Assembly: GCA_965279085.1 (NCBI GenBank)
Contig: OZ257149.1
Span: 3,906,001 to 3,970,000 of the forward strand
Origin: UBA7672 sp965279085
GTDB taxonomy: Bacteria > Pseudomonadota > Alphaproteobacteria > Caulobacterales > Hyphomonadaceae
Length of the DNA: 64,000 bases
Direction: 5' to 3'
Shown: piece by piece, positions 1 to 8,744 of the stretch
Layout of the letters: each line of letters begins with the position of its first letter
Numbering within the stretch: position 1 is the stretch's first letter
Notes under the pieces: model-generated
Database searches by the model: none
The model's input: only the letters and a program-made list of their open reading frames with translations
Told to the model about the DNA's origin: nothing
Translations under genes and position numbers: made by a program

Positions 1-1
1 G

Positions 2-766
2 ACGGCTGAGCAGCTCTACGCAATCGATCCGTTCTCGACGCTCGGTAATCCGAACATCGAGGCCGAAGAGGCCGACAATTTCAACATCGGTCTTGGAGGC
101 GAGTTTGACGCTGGTCCGGTCCTGGGCTGGCAGGCGACATACTTCGCGCGCGACATCGACAACCGCATCCAGTTCGCCGACTGCCTCTCACCGGGCGATC
201 CGGATTACTCCCCGGCCGTCGATTGCGCGATCCTGTATCCTAGCCTCGGTCCGGCCTATTACAACGAAGGCTTCTACATAAACCTTCCGGGCACGGTCGA
301 AGTGCGCGGCTTCGAACTCTCGGGCACTGCCGACTTCCGCAATGGCTTCACTGCCGTCGCGAGCTATACAGACGCCCAGTCAGAGGATGCCAACGGCAAC
401 CAGCTGGCGCGCATTCCGAAGCAGTACGGCAAGGTTGGCGCGAGCTATGAAGCCGATCAATGGGGTATCGATGGCAACGTGCTGTGGGTCGGCGAGCTGA
501 ACTCGACTGCCCTGCCGACCTTCGGAGCCCAGAACTTCGGCGACTATCTGGTCGTCGATGTCGCCGCACACCTCTTCCTCGACGCGGACCACAAGCACAA
601 GCTCACCGCCCGCGTTGAGAACCTGTTCGACGAGGAATACCGCACCGCTGTTGGCGTAGGTAACATCGACGGCACGGGCATCGGGGGCGTGCCGGTTCAA
701 CGCTTCCTCGTCGGGACGCTTGGCGTGCCGCAGACCCTCCACGTCTCCTACAGCTACGCGTTCTAG
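2..766 (+). CDS. TonB-dependent receptor, C-terminal part (5' truncated by window)
   Basis: Outer-membrane beta-barrel receptor for active uptake of a large or scarce substrate, energised by TonB. The frame is open from base 2 to a TAG at 764-766 and gives 254 residues. The sequence has the alternating aromatic/polar pattern of barrel strands, a typical late-barrel motif (RVENLFDEEYRTAVG) and a C-terminal aromatic residue (SYSYAF) as expected for BAM-dependent insertion. The N-terminal plug lies outside the window, so the substrate cannot be inferred. An internal ATG at 302 is not the true start because the receptor frame continues upstream without a stop. Confidence 0.9.
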   Translation, partial: TAEQLYAIDPFSTLGNPNIEAEEADNFNIGLGGEFDAGPVLGWQATYFARDIDNRIQFADCLSPGDPDYSPAVDCAILYPSLGPAYYNEGFYINLPGTVEVRGFELSGTADFRNGFTAVASYTDAQSEDANGNQLARIPKQYGKVGASYEADQWGIDGNVLWVGELNSTALPTFGAQNFGDYLVVDVAAHLFLDADHKHKLTARVENLFDEEYRTAVGVGNIDGTGIGGVPVQRFLVGTLGVPQTLHVSYSYAF

Positions 767-869
767 GAGCCGGTGAGGCGCAAATGAAACGACGCAACCG
801 CGTAACAGGCGCCTGTAAGGTCTGTAACAAGGTGCCATCCGAAGCGGCAACCGTAAATAACTTACGGAC

Positions 870-906
870 CCGGCAGGGGTCGTGTTCGATCCCTCCAGGC
901 TGCCGG
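870..906. other. Two-tier structured element (possible RNA structure)
   Basis: Outer arms CCGGCAG (870-876) and CTGCCGG (900-906) pair perfectly over 7 bp. Inside, GGGTCG (877-882) can pair with CGA-t-CCC (887-893) around a TGTT loop. A separate 6-bp hairpin CCGTAA/TTACGG lies directly before it (851-867). The inner sequence superficially resembles a tRNA T-arm but does not fold as one. Function unknown. Confidence 0.4.
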
Positions 907-1035
907 AAATGAATCGACGCAACGGACCGCAGACACATTCACAGCCGCGTGCAACTCACGGCGCCAAACAGACCACGAACCATGGTCTCCAGCTTCCACG
1001 CTCTCCTCCTCCTTGTGGGGCTGACCATGCCAACT

Positions 1036-1074
1036 GCCGCTGCGGACCTATCCGAGGTCCGCAGCGGCATTTTT
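1036..1074 (+). terminator. Rho-independent terminator
   Basis: Perfect 14-bp stem GCCGCTGCGGACCT (1036-1049) / AGGTCCGCAGCGGC (1055-1068) with a 5-base loop, followed by ATTTTT. The T-run lies on the plus side. It is about 270 bases after the TonB receptor stop, which is unusually far, so it may end a long 3' UTR or a separate small RNA. Confidence 0.75.
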
Positions 1075-1296
1075 GGCAACGCCGTGCGCAATTCGCGAGA
1101 TCCAGCCCTGTCTTTGGCTTGGCCGGGACCAACAACGGCCGATGGCTGAACTTCGGTAACGACCGAACGCGGACCGGCTCCGCAGGCTGTGGTGGAGTTT
1201 CGAGAACGCGAGTTCGGGAGGGTCGGAGCCTGCGACATGAATCTCCGCCGCGGCGGGCAACGCACGTCGAGATACGACACGCTTTTCAGCAACCGC

Positions 1297-2535
1297 CTAA
1301 CGCACAGCCTTCAGCTCCTGGGCGTCGATATTGTAGAGGCCCGGGTTGAAGTTGGGGTCGTTGGTCAGGATGTAGCTGTCGGCGTTGTTGACGCGCCAGG
1401 CGTGATCATAGGTGTTGTCGAGCTTCACCGTGCCGCCATAGACGGGATCCTCGTAGGTCTCGACGCCGCGAATGCCGTCAATGCGCTTGCGCTGCATGCG
1501 GTCATCAGCAGTCTCGCCCGTCTGCGAGACCGGCGCGGGATCGGCGAAGCTGTTCTTCACCGCGCGCTCGCCAGCGGCCTTGTTGGCGGCGATTGTGTTC
1601 GCCGTCATGGCGGCTCCGGCGGCCACGATGATCGCCGCACGATCCTTGACGCCTTGCGTCTGGATGCCGCCGATCTTCAGCATGAGCTCGAAGTATTTCT
1701 CCGCCCACTCGTCTTCCGCCTTCACTGACTTGCGGATCGCCTCCGCGACCTTCCGGTTGAACGTGCCCTTGGGACCAGTCGCTGCGAAAGTGCTGTTGGT
1801 TTCCGCTGTCAGCGTCATCAGGGGCGGGCCGCCCAGCGGGTTGTAGGTCTGGCTGAGATAGAACAGGCCGGTCGCGGCCACGACGCCTTCATACTCAGCG
1901 CCGTTGTAGTTGAACGTGAAGGCCAGCTCGCCCGCATCTGCCCAGCCCCGTATGCCCAGGCCGCTATTGTTGATCATCGAGAGGTTAGCTTCGATATTCT
2001 GGCGCTGCAGGTCGAGGAAGTCCTGCCGTGGCTGGTACTGGCCCGGCCGCGCGCCCGGATACCGCCGCATGACATAGGCGGTGAGATACGACCGCATGTC
2101 CTGGAACTCGCCATACTGGCACTGCACGGACAGTGAGTTGCTGGCATGCCAGACCTCGGTCGGGAAAAGCTCGAACACGGACTGGCCATCCGGGGAAACC
2201 GCTGACCATGCAAAGACCGCCGGTGGGCCGCAGCCGGGTTTCGAAGTGTTCCAGGCAACGCCGCCATGCGTGCGCCAGCCCCTGGGGATCAGCGCCTTGG
2301 CGGCCACCATCGCCTTGCCGAAGCCTTGCGTGTCCATGATCGATGCAAGGGTCATCTCGACGGCGCCCGGGGGCAGCGAAGCGGCCTTGGCGGCTGGCGT
2401 TGTCTTGTCGGTCGTCATGGGTGTCTGAGCCTCCGCGCTCGGCTGGAACGGGGCCAGTGCGAGCAGCGCGCCTGCGCCGGCGGCAGTCGCCCATGTCGCC
2501 AGCGTCCGCGTATTCCTTCGTGGCGCCATTCTCAT
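1297..2535 (-). CDS. Exported protein of unknown function
   Basis: 412 residues from the ATG at 2535, chosen because AGGGA lies five bases upstream; the frame is open further, to 2619. The N-terminus has a basic stretch followed by a hydrophobic segment (about residues 12-30) ending near an A-E-A-Q site, so it is probably a Sec signal peptide and the product is periplasmic. The middle contains Trp/Tyr-rich stretches and a YLSQTYNP motif; the C-terminus is acidic and Asn-rich (residues ~370-412). I do not recognise the family. It is divergent from the sigma factor at 2747, sharing a ~210-base promoter region, so it could be a target of that sigma factor (inference). Confidence 0.7.
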   Translation of the reverse strand: MRMAPRRNTRTLATWATAAGAGALLALAPFQPSAEAQTPMTTDKTTPAAKAASLPPGAVEMTLASIMDTQGFGKAMVAAKALIPRGWRTHGGVAWNTSKPGCGPPAVFAWSAVSPDGQSVFELFPTEVWHASNSLSVQCQYGEFQDMRSYLTAYVMRRYPGARPGQYQPRQDFLDLQRQNIEANLSMINNSGLGIRGWADAGELAFTFNYNGAEYEGVVAATGLFYLSQTYNPLGGPPLMTLTAETNSTFAATGPKGTFNRKVAEAIRKSVKAEDEWAEKYFELMLKIGGIQTQGVKDRAAIIVAAGAAMTANTIAANKAAGERAVKNSFADPAPVSQTGETADDRMQRKRIDGIRGVETYEDPVYGGTVKLDNTYDHAWRVNNADSYILTNDPNFNPGLYNIDAQELKAVR

Positions 2536-2746
2536 GGAAATCCCTGTGTCTGACCTATCCAACAGGTTCAGCGGGGTTCCAGCTGAAAACAGATCAAGGA
2601 AACTCCAGGCGGGGTGCAAATTCGTCCGGGAACGGTGCGAATTGCTCTAGCTTGTTGTGCGCCAAGGCAGGAAACTTGCACGTTCGGGATGGGCAAGCGT
2701 GCACGCGGTGGGGCGCTTCACCAGCGTCAGCAGGGGTCAACTTACG

Positions 2747-3304
2747 ATGGATGGGGAGCCCAAAACGGCTGAATTGCTGGCCGAATGGCGCGGGGGAGCC
2801 GTCGATGCCCGCAACACCCTTATCGCCCGCCTGCATCCAGAACTCAGCGTCATCGCAGCCGCTCGCCTGCGGGCAGAGCGGGGGACCTCCCTCTCGACCG
2901 GGGATCTCATCAACGAGTCGGTCATGCGGATCGCCCAGGCCGACGGCCTTTCGATCCACGACCGCACCCACATGCTCGCGCTTGCATCGCGTGTCATGCG
3001 CAACATTCTGGTCGACCACGCACGCTCCAAACTCACCGGCAAACGCCAGCACCAGAAGGTCGAACTGACGACCCAGGTGGATGGCGATCAAAGGTTTGAT
3101 CTCATTGCCCTCGATTCCGCGCTTCTAAGGTTGAAGGTCCTTGATGCCCAACTCGCGGAGCTGGTGGAGATGCGTTATTTCGGGGGTATGACGGTGGAGG
3201 ACGTCGCTATTGCGACCGGCCTCTCCGTGCCGACTGTGAAACGCCGCTGGCAGGTTGCCCGGTCGTGGCTTCTGGACGCCCTCAATAATCCGATCGACGA
3301 ATGA
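2747..3304 (+). CDS. ECF-family RNA polymerase sigma factor
   Basis: 185-residue sigma factor of the large ECF group (sigma70_ECF / TIGR02999 type) common next to bacterial Ser/Thr kinases. Region 2 is around residues 5-100 (STGDLINESVMRIAQ, then a MRNILVDHARSK helix). Region 4 lies around 125-180 with the helix-turn-helix MTVEDVAIATGLSVPTVKRRW. The ATG at 2747 is preceded by AGGGG about 11 bases upstream; longer in-frame starts exist from 2657. Its stop overlaps the kinase start as ATGA (3301-3304), so the two are translationally coupled. The kinase probably controls the sigma factor or its anti-sigma partner (inference). Confidence 0.88.
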   Translation: MDGEPKTAELLAEWRGGAVDARNTLIARLHPELSVIAAARLRAERGTSLSTGDLINESVMRIAQADGLSIHDRTHMLALASRVMRNILVDHARSKLTGKRQHQKVELTTQVDGDQRFDLIALDSALLRLKVLDAQLAELVEMRYFGGMTVEDVAIATGLSVPTVKRRWQVARSWLLDALNNPIDE

Positions 3305-5700
3305 CCGGCGTCGCCCTCGACCGGGAGGCGCTCGCGCTTTTCGAGGCTTACCTCGAGGCAGAGCCGGCTGACAGTGAGGCATGGCTGAACCAGCATACAG
3401 CTGGGCGGCCGGACCTGCTCGCGCGCATCAACAGCTTTCTCGTGGCCGAGACGCAGATCTCGCTGCACACCGGCGGGGCTGTCGGCGCTGTGGAGCAGGA
3501 GGGTCCTCCGCCCACGCGTCTTGCGGGCTACAACATCGTAGAGCGTGTCGGCGCTGGCGGCATGGGCACCGTCTTCCTCGCCAAACGCGACCGTGGCGAT
3601 TTCGAACACCTGGCCGCGATCAAGATCATCCGTCCCGGCCTTCTCTCCCAGCGTCTGGTCGACCGGTTTCTCCGCGAGCGGCAGATCCTCGCGCAATTGC
3701 GTCACCCCAACATCGCACAATTGTTCGACGGCGGCGCGACCGAGGACGGCTCGCCCTACATTGTCATGGAATACATCGAGGGGGCGTCGATCCTTGGCTG
3801 GGCCGAGACCGCCAATGCTTCGCGCAAGGACCGGATCGAAAAGCTGCTTCAGGCCTGCTCCGCCGTCTCCTTCGCGCACGCCAACCTCATAGTTCACCGC
3901 GACATCACGCCGTCCAACGTGTTGGTTACGTCCGCTGGCGTCGTAAAGTTGATCGATTTCGGCATCGCGCGGCCAGCAGGCGCGCTGGATCCTTCACCCG
4001 CACCGCCATCAGCCTCCGGCAGCGCGTCGTCACTTCGAACCCTTAGCCTTACGCCCGGCTACGCGGCGCCCGAGCGCATGACTGGCGCCGAGCCGACAAC
4101 CGCCGCCGACATCTATTCACTCGGCAAGCTCGCGCAGAAATTGCTCGACTCCGAACAGGCGAACCGGGAGCTTCAGGCGATCATCGCGCGCGCGACTGCG
4201 CATGAGCCGAAGGACCGCTATGCATCGGTCGATCTTTTTGCCGCTGACATCCGCGCGTGGAGCGAGGGCTATCCTGTGGCCGCCTATGTGGGCGGCGGTG
4301 GCTATGCCTTCGGAAAATTCATCCGTCGCCACACGCGCGCGGCATGGGCCGTCGGCGCCGGCCTGACCCTGTTGCTCGCGGCCTTCGCCGGCACGGGTGT
4401 CGCATGGTTCCTTGCTGATCGCGCCCGCGCTGCAGAGGCGCAGCGGTTCGAAGACGTCCGCGCGCTCGCCAACTATCTGCTGTTCGACCTAAACGAACAA
4501 CTACGGACGGTTCCCGGTAATACCACTGCCCGCGCAGATCTTGCACAGAAGGCACAGACCTATCTCGACAACCTGGCGACAACACCGAATGCCAATAGAG
4601 ATCTGCGCGTGGAAACCGCAACGGGGCTTATTCGTCTCGCGGAAATCCAGGCGTCCCCGCTGGAGCGAAATCTGGGTCTCGACCGGTTCGCGGGCGAAAA
4701 TCTCCAGAAGGCGCGGGTCATGCTGGCCGGCGTCCGGACCGAGTTCGGCGACGCTCCAGACGTCGCCATCGCGGAAGGACAGATCGAGGCGATCGCCAGC
4801 CTGATCGAATTCTACAAGCACACTGACGCCGACACATCACTCAAGCTTCTCGAAGCCGGCAAGGCCGCTATCGCGCGCGTTCCCGAGGCCGCGCGAGACC
4901 GCGACTGGCGTGACGTTCAGCGCGATCTCAGTCGCGCGGAAATCGAACGGCACACGGCCAACGAAGAATTCGATGCGCTTGTAGTTTCTGCGGATAGCCA
5001 CGACGCGATGGTCAACGCCTGGCCCGCAGACGAGCAGGCCAGCGATGCCGCGATGATCGAGCATGCCTATGCCGCCTACAATCGCGGTCTCGCCTGGCAT
5101 CTCACGGATCGCAACACAGAAGCCTATCCCGCCATGCGTGCGGCGCACGATGTCTTTGTGGCTTCAGAGAAGAAGTCGCCGGGCAATCCGTTCCTGCTCT
5201 ATATGATCGGCTGGAGCGGGGCGGACGCCTACGCCGCCGCCGCTCAGCTCGACAAGGCCGTCGAGGCGGAAGATCTGCTGGTCAGCGCCCAACAGGCTTC
5301 GCGCAAGCTCGTGCAGATCGAAGACAGGGACGAATCCGCGCGCGTGCTCAACGTCATGGTTGGCGAGACCTACGCCCAGCACCTCGCCAATGTTGGCCGC
5401 TTCCCAGAAGCAATCGCTGAACAGAAGCGCATCGTCGCCGCGAAGATCGCCGACATGGACGAGACAAGCTCTGGCGCCGACGCGGGCTGGGGCGAACTCA
5501 TCCTCGGCACCATCGCGAAGCAGGCTGGCGACCGTCCGCTGGCCTGCGAGAGCTACACGAGTGCCGAAGCACGTTTCACCAAGGCCGACGCGGCGAAGCG
5601 TCTGGTCGCTTTCCACCAGGCGTTCCTCCCCGGCCTGCGCGCCTCCATTATCCTCTGCAAATCCGGACGGCCTCTAAGCGAGTTCAAGCCGCTACGCTGA
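3301..5700 (+). CDS. Membrane Ser/Thr protein kinase with TPR-like C-terminal domain
   Basis: 799 residues. Kinase domain about 75-325: glycine loop GAGGMGTV (85-91), ATP Lys in AIKII (K108), HRD loop (199-201), DFG (219-221) and APE (256-258). One transmembrane helix at about 347-372 separates it from a long alpha-helical, TPR-like region that is probably extracytoplasmic and sensory. The catalytic loop reads HRDITPSN, with Thr where most Ser/Thr kinases have Lys; all other key residues are kept. It overlaps the upstream sigma factor by 4 bases. Kinase-plus-ECF pairs of this kind are known to control sigma activity by phosphorylation; the signal here is unknown. Confidence 0.88.
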   Translation: MTGVALDREALALFEAYLEAEPADSEAWLNQHTAGRPDLLARINSFLVAETQISLHTGGAVGAVEQEGPPPTRLAGYNIVERVGAGGMGTVFLAKRDRGDFEHLAAIKIIRPGLLSQRLVDRFLRERQILAQLRHPNIAQLFDGGATEDGSPYIVMEYIEGASILGWAETANASRKDRIEKLLQACSAVSFAHANLIVHRDITPSNVLVTSAGVVKLIDFGIARPAGALDPSPAPPSASGSASSLRTLSLTPGYAAPERMTGAEPTTAADIYSLGKLAQKLLDSEQANRELQAIIARATAHEPKDRYASVDLFAADIRAWSEGYPVAAYVGGGGYAFGKFIRRHTRAAWAVGAGLTLLLAAFAGTGVAWFLADRARAAEAQRFEDVRALANYLLFDLNEQLRTVPGNTTARADLAQKAQTYLDNLATTPNANRDLRVETATGLIRLAEIQASPLERNLGLDRFAGENLQKARVMLAGVRTEFGDAPDVAIAEGQIEAIASLIEFYKHTDADTSLKLLEAGKAAIARVPEAARDRDWRDVQRDLSRAEIERHTANEEFDALVVSADSHDAMVNAWPADEQASDAAMIEHAYAAYNRGLAWHLTDRNTEAYPAMRAAHDVFVASEKKSPGNPFLLYMIGWSGADAYAAAAQLDKAVEAEDLLVSAQQASRKLVQIEDRDESARVLNVMVGETYAQHLANVGRFPEAIAEQKRIVAAKIADMDETSSGADAGWGELILGTIAKQAGDRPLACESYTSAEARFTKADAAKRLVAFHQAFLPGLRASIILCKSGRPLSEFKPLR

Positions 5701-5737
5701 GCCCGATGAGGTCGACACTGGTGCGTGGCTCTTCGCA

Positions 5738-5751
5738 ATGTACCGGTACAT
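5738..5751. promoter_or_regulatory. 14-bp perfect palindrome, candidate operator
   Basis: ATGTACCGGTACAT reads identically on both strands and lies about 90 bases upstream of the FixJ-type regulator start at 5839, in a 138-base intergenic gap. The position fits an operator for the downstream gene or for the regulator itself; no second copy was noticed. Confidence 0.4.
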
Positions 5752-5838
5752 CATGGCCGGGCCACCCGCGCCGGGCGCGGCAACATTCTCGACTACACTC
5801 GGAAGCCTGCTATTCATGAGCGGCAAGGACACGATCGT

Positions 5839-6456
5839 ATGGCATTGGCAGGCACTGCTTACATTGTAGACGATGACCAGAGCCTTCGTGTCGCTCTCGA
5901 TAGCCTTTTCAGGTCTGTTGGTATCGCGACGCGACAGTTTTCCTCGGCAGCCGAGTTTTTGGCCGAGCCGCACGTGGAGGGTCCGGCGTGTCTCGTTCTG
6001 GACGTGCGGTTGCCCGGCGCGAACGGGCTCGATTTTCAGGATCAGCTGATCGAGATGGGTGTTGCTATCCCGATCGTCTTCATGACGGGACATGCTGATG
6101 TACCCATGTCCGTACGGGCCATGAAGGCAGGTGCGGTCGATTTCCTGGCCAAGCCCTTTCGAGACCAGGACATGCTCGACGCCGTCTCCAGCGCGCTGGA
6201 ACGTGATCAGGCTCGCCGTGCGGAGCTGTCGAAGGACGACACTGTCCGGAGCAGATTCGCGACGCTGTCTCCTCGCGAGCAGCAGGTGATGACACTCGTG
6301 ACCGCCGGCAAGCTGAACAAGCAGGTGGCAGGAGATCTCGATCTCAGCGAGATCACGGTTAAGATCCATCGTGGGTCGGCGATGCGGAAAATGGGGGCCA
6401 AATCCCTTGCCGACCTGGTCCGCATGGCCGAAGCGCTCGGCCTCAAGGCGGAATGA
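5839..6456 (+). CDS. FixJ-type response regulator (receiver + LuxR-type HTH)
   Basis: 205 residues from the ATG at 5839 with AAGGA nine bases upstream; the in-frame start at 5725 adds a non-conserved leader. Receiver domain about 4-120: acidic pocket VDDD near the N-terminus, phospho-acceptor Asp in LVLDVRLPG, conserved MTGHADVPM and KPF Lys. The C-terminal LuxR/GerE helix-turn-helix is LSPREQQVMTLVTAGKLNKQVA...SEITVKIHRG. This is the FixJ/NodW architecture. A single-receiver protein and a PAS histidine kinase follow on the same strand, so the three likely form one signalling unit. Confidence 0.9.
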   Translation: MALAGTAYIVDDDQSLRVALDSLFRSVGIATRQFSSAAEFLAEPHVEGPACLVLDVRLPGANGLDFQDQLIEMGVAIPIVFMTGHADVPMSVRAMKAGAVDFLAKPFRDQDMLDAVSSALERDQARRAELSKDDTVRSRFATLSPREQQVMTLVTAGKLNKQVAGDLDLSEITVKIHRGSAMRKMGAKSLADLVRMAEALGLKAE

Positions 6457-6566
6457 CGCAGCCCTCTAACACCTTCGTATGATTCCGGCCTGACTCGTGC
6501 TCATGGCAGTTAAGCTGCAACGCGTGGCGCCGAAAGGCGTAGACCGCACGGTAGGTAGCAGGCGCC

Positions 6567-6932
6567 ATGAGCGAACCCCGGATAACAATCATCGACGATG
6601 ACGCATCGCTCCGCGAGGCGCTTGTCGGGCTGGTGCGTTCGCTCGGCTATGAGGCGAGCGATTTCGCGTCAGCGGAGGATTTTCTCGCGTCGCCGCCCAA
6701 GAGCGACTGCATCGTCACGGACATCCAGATGCCGGGCCTCAGCGGCATCGACCTCAAGAATGAACTCGCACGGAAGGGCGACGCCACGCCGGTCATCATG
6801 ATCACTGCGCGCGCCGACGCGGGGCTGGAGCAGCGCGCCCGCGCCAGCGGCGCGTCCTGCTTCCTGAGAAAGCCGTTCGAGGCGTCGGACCTTGTCTCGT
6901 GCATCGAATCTGCGCTCGGCAAAGCGCCTTGA
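6567..6932 (+). CDS. Single-domain response regulator (receiver only)
   Basis: 121 residues, a stand-alone CheY-like receiver: IIDDD acidic pocket, phospho-acceptor Asp in CIVTDIQMPG, T in MITARAD and the conserved KPF Lys. It has no output domain, so it acts as a phospho-shuttle, a phosphate sink or an allosteric partner. It sits between a FixJ-type regulator and a PAS histidine kinase. Sequence style (VIMITARAD, SAEDFLAS) is that of FixJ-family receivers, so it probably arose by duplication of such a receiver. Confidence 0.88.
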   Translation: MSEPRITIIDDDASLREALVGLVRSLGYEASDFASAEDFLASPPKSDCIVTDIQMPGLSGIDLKNELARKGDATPVIMITARADAGLEQRARASGASCFLRKPFEASDLVSCIESALGKAP

Positions 6933-7001
6933 GGCTGCTGCTTGCGTTGACGCGCCGCCTGATGGTCATATCGATGCAGATCAGGGCGGGCCAGCGATCT
7001 C

Positions 7002-8621
7002 ATGACGGGAAGTACTCCTGAAGAAAAGCCGGCAGCGCACGACATTGTCGAGCGTTCCGAGGCGGCATATCTCGCGGAGGCCCAGCGCCTCAGCCAGACC
7101 GGCAGCTTTGGGTGGAACATCGTCACTGGCGAGCTGCAATGGTCGGATGAAACCTACCGGATTTGCGGCATCGCTCCTGAAACTCCCCTTTCGATCAACC
7201 TGATCAACCAGCGCATTCACGCCGATGACGCGGTTGCTTTTCGCGACGCGGTGCAGGCGGCGATCAAGGCGCGGAGCAGGTTTGACCACGAGCTACGTTT
7301 TACCCGCGATGGCGGCGAGATACGTATTCTTCACATGGTCGGGCATTTCCTTCCGGAGCAACCCGAACAGTTTGTGGGAGCCCTGATCGACATCACGGAT
7401 CGCCGCGCCAATGAAGAGGCGCTGCGGAACAGTGAATTCCGTTACCGCAACATCTTCCGCGCCATGGCCGTCTCGTTCTGGGAACTGGATTTCAGCGAGG
7501 TTGGCGCGATGCTCCGCACTTTGCGAAAGTCCGGCGTACAGGACTTCCCAGCCTATTTCACCGAGCATCCAGAATTTGTCCGCGACATGATGCGCGCGAC
7601 GCGTGTGCTCGACGTCAACGACTATGCCGTCATGCTTCAGGGTCGTGGCGACAAGAAGGAGTTGCTTGGCAATGTCGAGCCGCTATGGCCGGAAGCTTCC
7701 AACTCCGTTTACGCCGCCAGCGTCATTGCCGCCATCACGGGCAAGCCAGGCTTCTCCGCCGAGACACGCATGCGCAAGATCGACGGAACCGAGTTTCCGG
7801 CCCAGTTCACGGCCAGTTTTCCGAAGGAGGGCGTCGCGAACGCCAGACTGTTGATCGGCGTTATCGATATATCCGAGCGCGTGGCTGCGCAGGAGAAGCT
7901 GCGCGCGGTGCAAGCGGAATTCGCCCACGCGGCGCGCTTGTCCACGCTCGGCGAGTTGGCGGCGTCGATTGCGCACGAAGTGAACCAGCCGCTCGCCGCA
8001 ATCGCCACGAACGCTTCGGCAGGCTTGCGCTGGCTTGACCGTTCGGAACCCAATCTCGGGGAAGTGCGTGCGCTGGCCGCGCGGATTGCAAGCGATACAA
8101 AGCGGGCAGGCGATATCATCACCCGTATCCGCGGCATGGCCACGCGTCGCGCGACAGAGAGTGTCGCGCTGAAGATCGGCACGGTCATCGAGGAAGCTGC
8201 CTCGTTCCTGCACCACGACCTTCAGGCGCAGGGTGTGACGCTGCAGGTAGTGCTTTCGCCCGATCTGCCGCCTGTGCTGGGCGATCGTACACAGCTCCAG
8301 CAGGTTGTCGTCAATCTCGCGATGAACGCGGCGCAAGCGATGTCTCAAGCGGGTGTGGACAAGCGCAGGCTAGTGATTTCCGCAACGCGCCAGCAAAGTG
8401 AAATCGTAGTCACCGTGGATGACACGGGTCCCGGCGTACCGGCCGAGCATCTCGACCGGTTGTTCGAAAGCTTCTTCACGACGAAGGAAGCCGGCATGGG
8501 CATCGGCCTTCCGATCTGCAAATCGATCGTGGAGGCGCATGGCGGGCGCATCGACGCTGAAAACTGTGCGTCTGGCGGCGCCCGCTTCACGTTCACGCTG
8601 CCCATTCATCAGGCTGCCTGA
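7002..8621 (+). CDS. PAS-domain sensor histidine kinase
   Basis: 539 residues, no clear transmembrane helix, so cytoplasmic. A first PAS domain spans roughly 25-135 (GSFGWNIVTGELQWSDETYRI, ending in DITDR) and a divergent second sensor domain spans 145-290. The H-box ASIAHEVNQPLAAI places the phospho-accepting His at 325. The ATPase region has VVNLAMNAAQAM (N box), DDTGPGVP (G1) and GMGIGLPICKSIVEAHGG (G2). This DctB/FixL-type transmitter usually pairs with FixJ-type regulators, and two receiver proteins lie just upstream. The PAS domains lack the HDTY...GIGR heme signature seen in the kinase at 43580. Confidence 0.9.
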   Translation: MTGSTPEEKPAAHDIVERSEAAYLAEAQRLSQTGSFGWNIVTGELQWSDETYRICGIAPETPLSINLINQRIHADDAVAFRDAVQAAIKARSRFDHELRFTRDGGEIRILHMVGHFLPEQPEQFVGALIDITDRRANEEALRNSEFRYRNIFRAMAVSFWELDFSEVGAMLRTLRKSGVQDFPAYFTEHPEFVRDMMRATRVLDVNDYAVMLQGRGDKKELLGNVEPLWPEASNSVYAASVIAAITGKPGFSAETRMRKIDGTEFPAQFTASFPKEGVANARLLIGVIDISERVAAQEKLRAVQAEFAHAARLSTLGELAASIAHEVNQPLAAIATNASAGLRWLDRSEPNLGEVRALAARIASDTKRAGDIITRIRGMATRRATESVALKIGTVIEEAASFLHHDLQAQGVTLQVVLSPDLPPVLGDRTQLQQVVVNLAMNAAQAMSQAGVDKRRLVISATRQQSEIVVTVDDTGPGVPAEHLDRLFESFFTTKEAGMGIGLPICKSIVEAHGGRIDAENCASGGARFTFTLPIHQAA

Positions 8622-8626
8622 TCTCG

Positions 8627-8650
8627 CGCCTCATACGAGAGTATGAGGCG
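8627..8650. terminator. Perfect hairpin after histidine kinase gene
   Basis: CGCCTCATAC (8627-8636) and GTATGAGGCG (8641-8650) form a perfect 10-bp stem closed by GAGA, five bases after the kinase stop codon. There is no T-run (ATTAACCC follows), so it could be a transcript-stabilising 3' end, a weak terminator or a dyad operator for the next gene. Confidence 0.5.
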
Positions 8651-8744
8651 ATTAACCCTCCGTAGAATTGGCCCGCGTCGCGCCGTCGCGCATCGTCCTG
8701 TCACGCCTCGCAGATAGGCAACACACAAAGGCAGGGGATACGAG

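Larger units (their letters stand above)
767..1296. other. 530-base intergenic region with three hairpins
   Basis: No credible gene lies here; the short open frames on both strands lack family character. It holds a CCGTAA/TTACGG hairpin (851-867), a two-tier structured element (870-906) and a perfect 14-bp terminator stem (1036-1074). It separates the convergent ends of the TonB receptor (plus) and the secreted protein (minus). Nothing else recognisable is seen from 1075 to 1296. Confidence 0.6.

Noticed and set aside
877..893. tRNA T-arm-like sequence near the TonB receptor end
   Set aside because: The 5-bp T-stem does not pair and no acceptor, D or anticodon arms can be placed around it.
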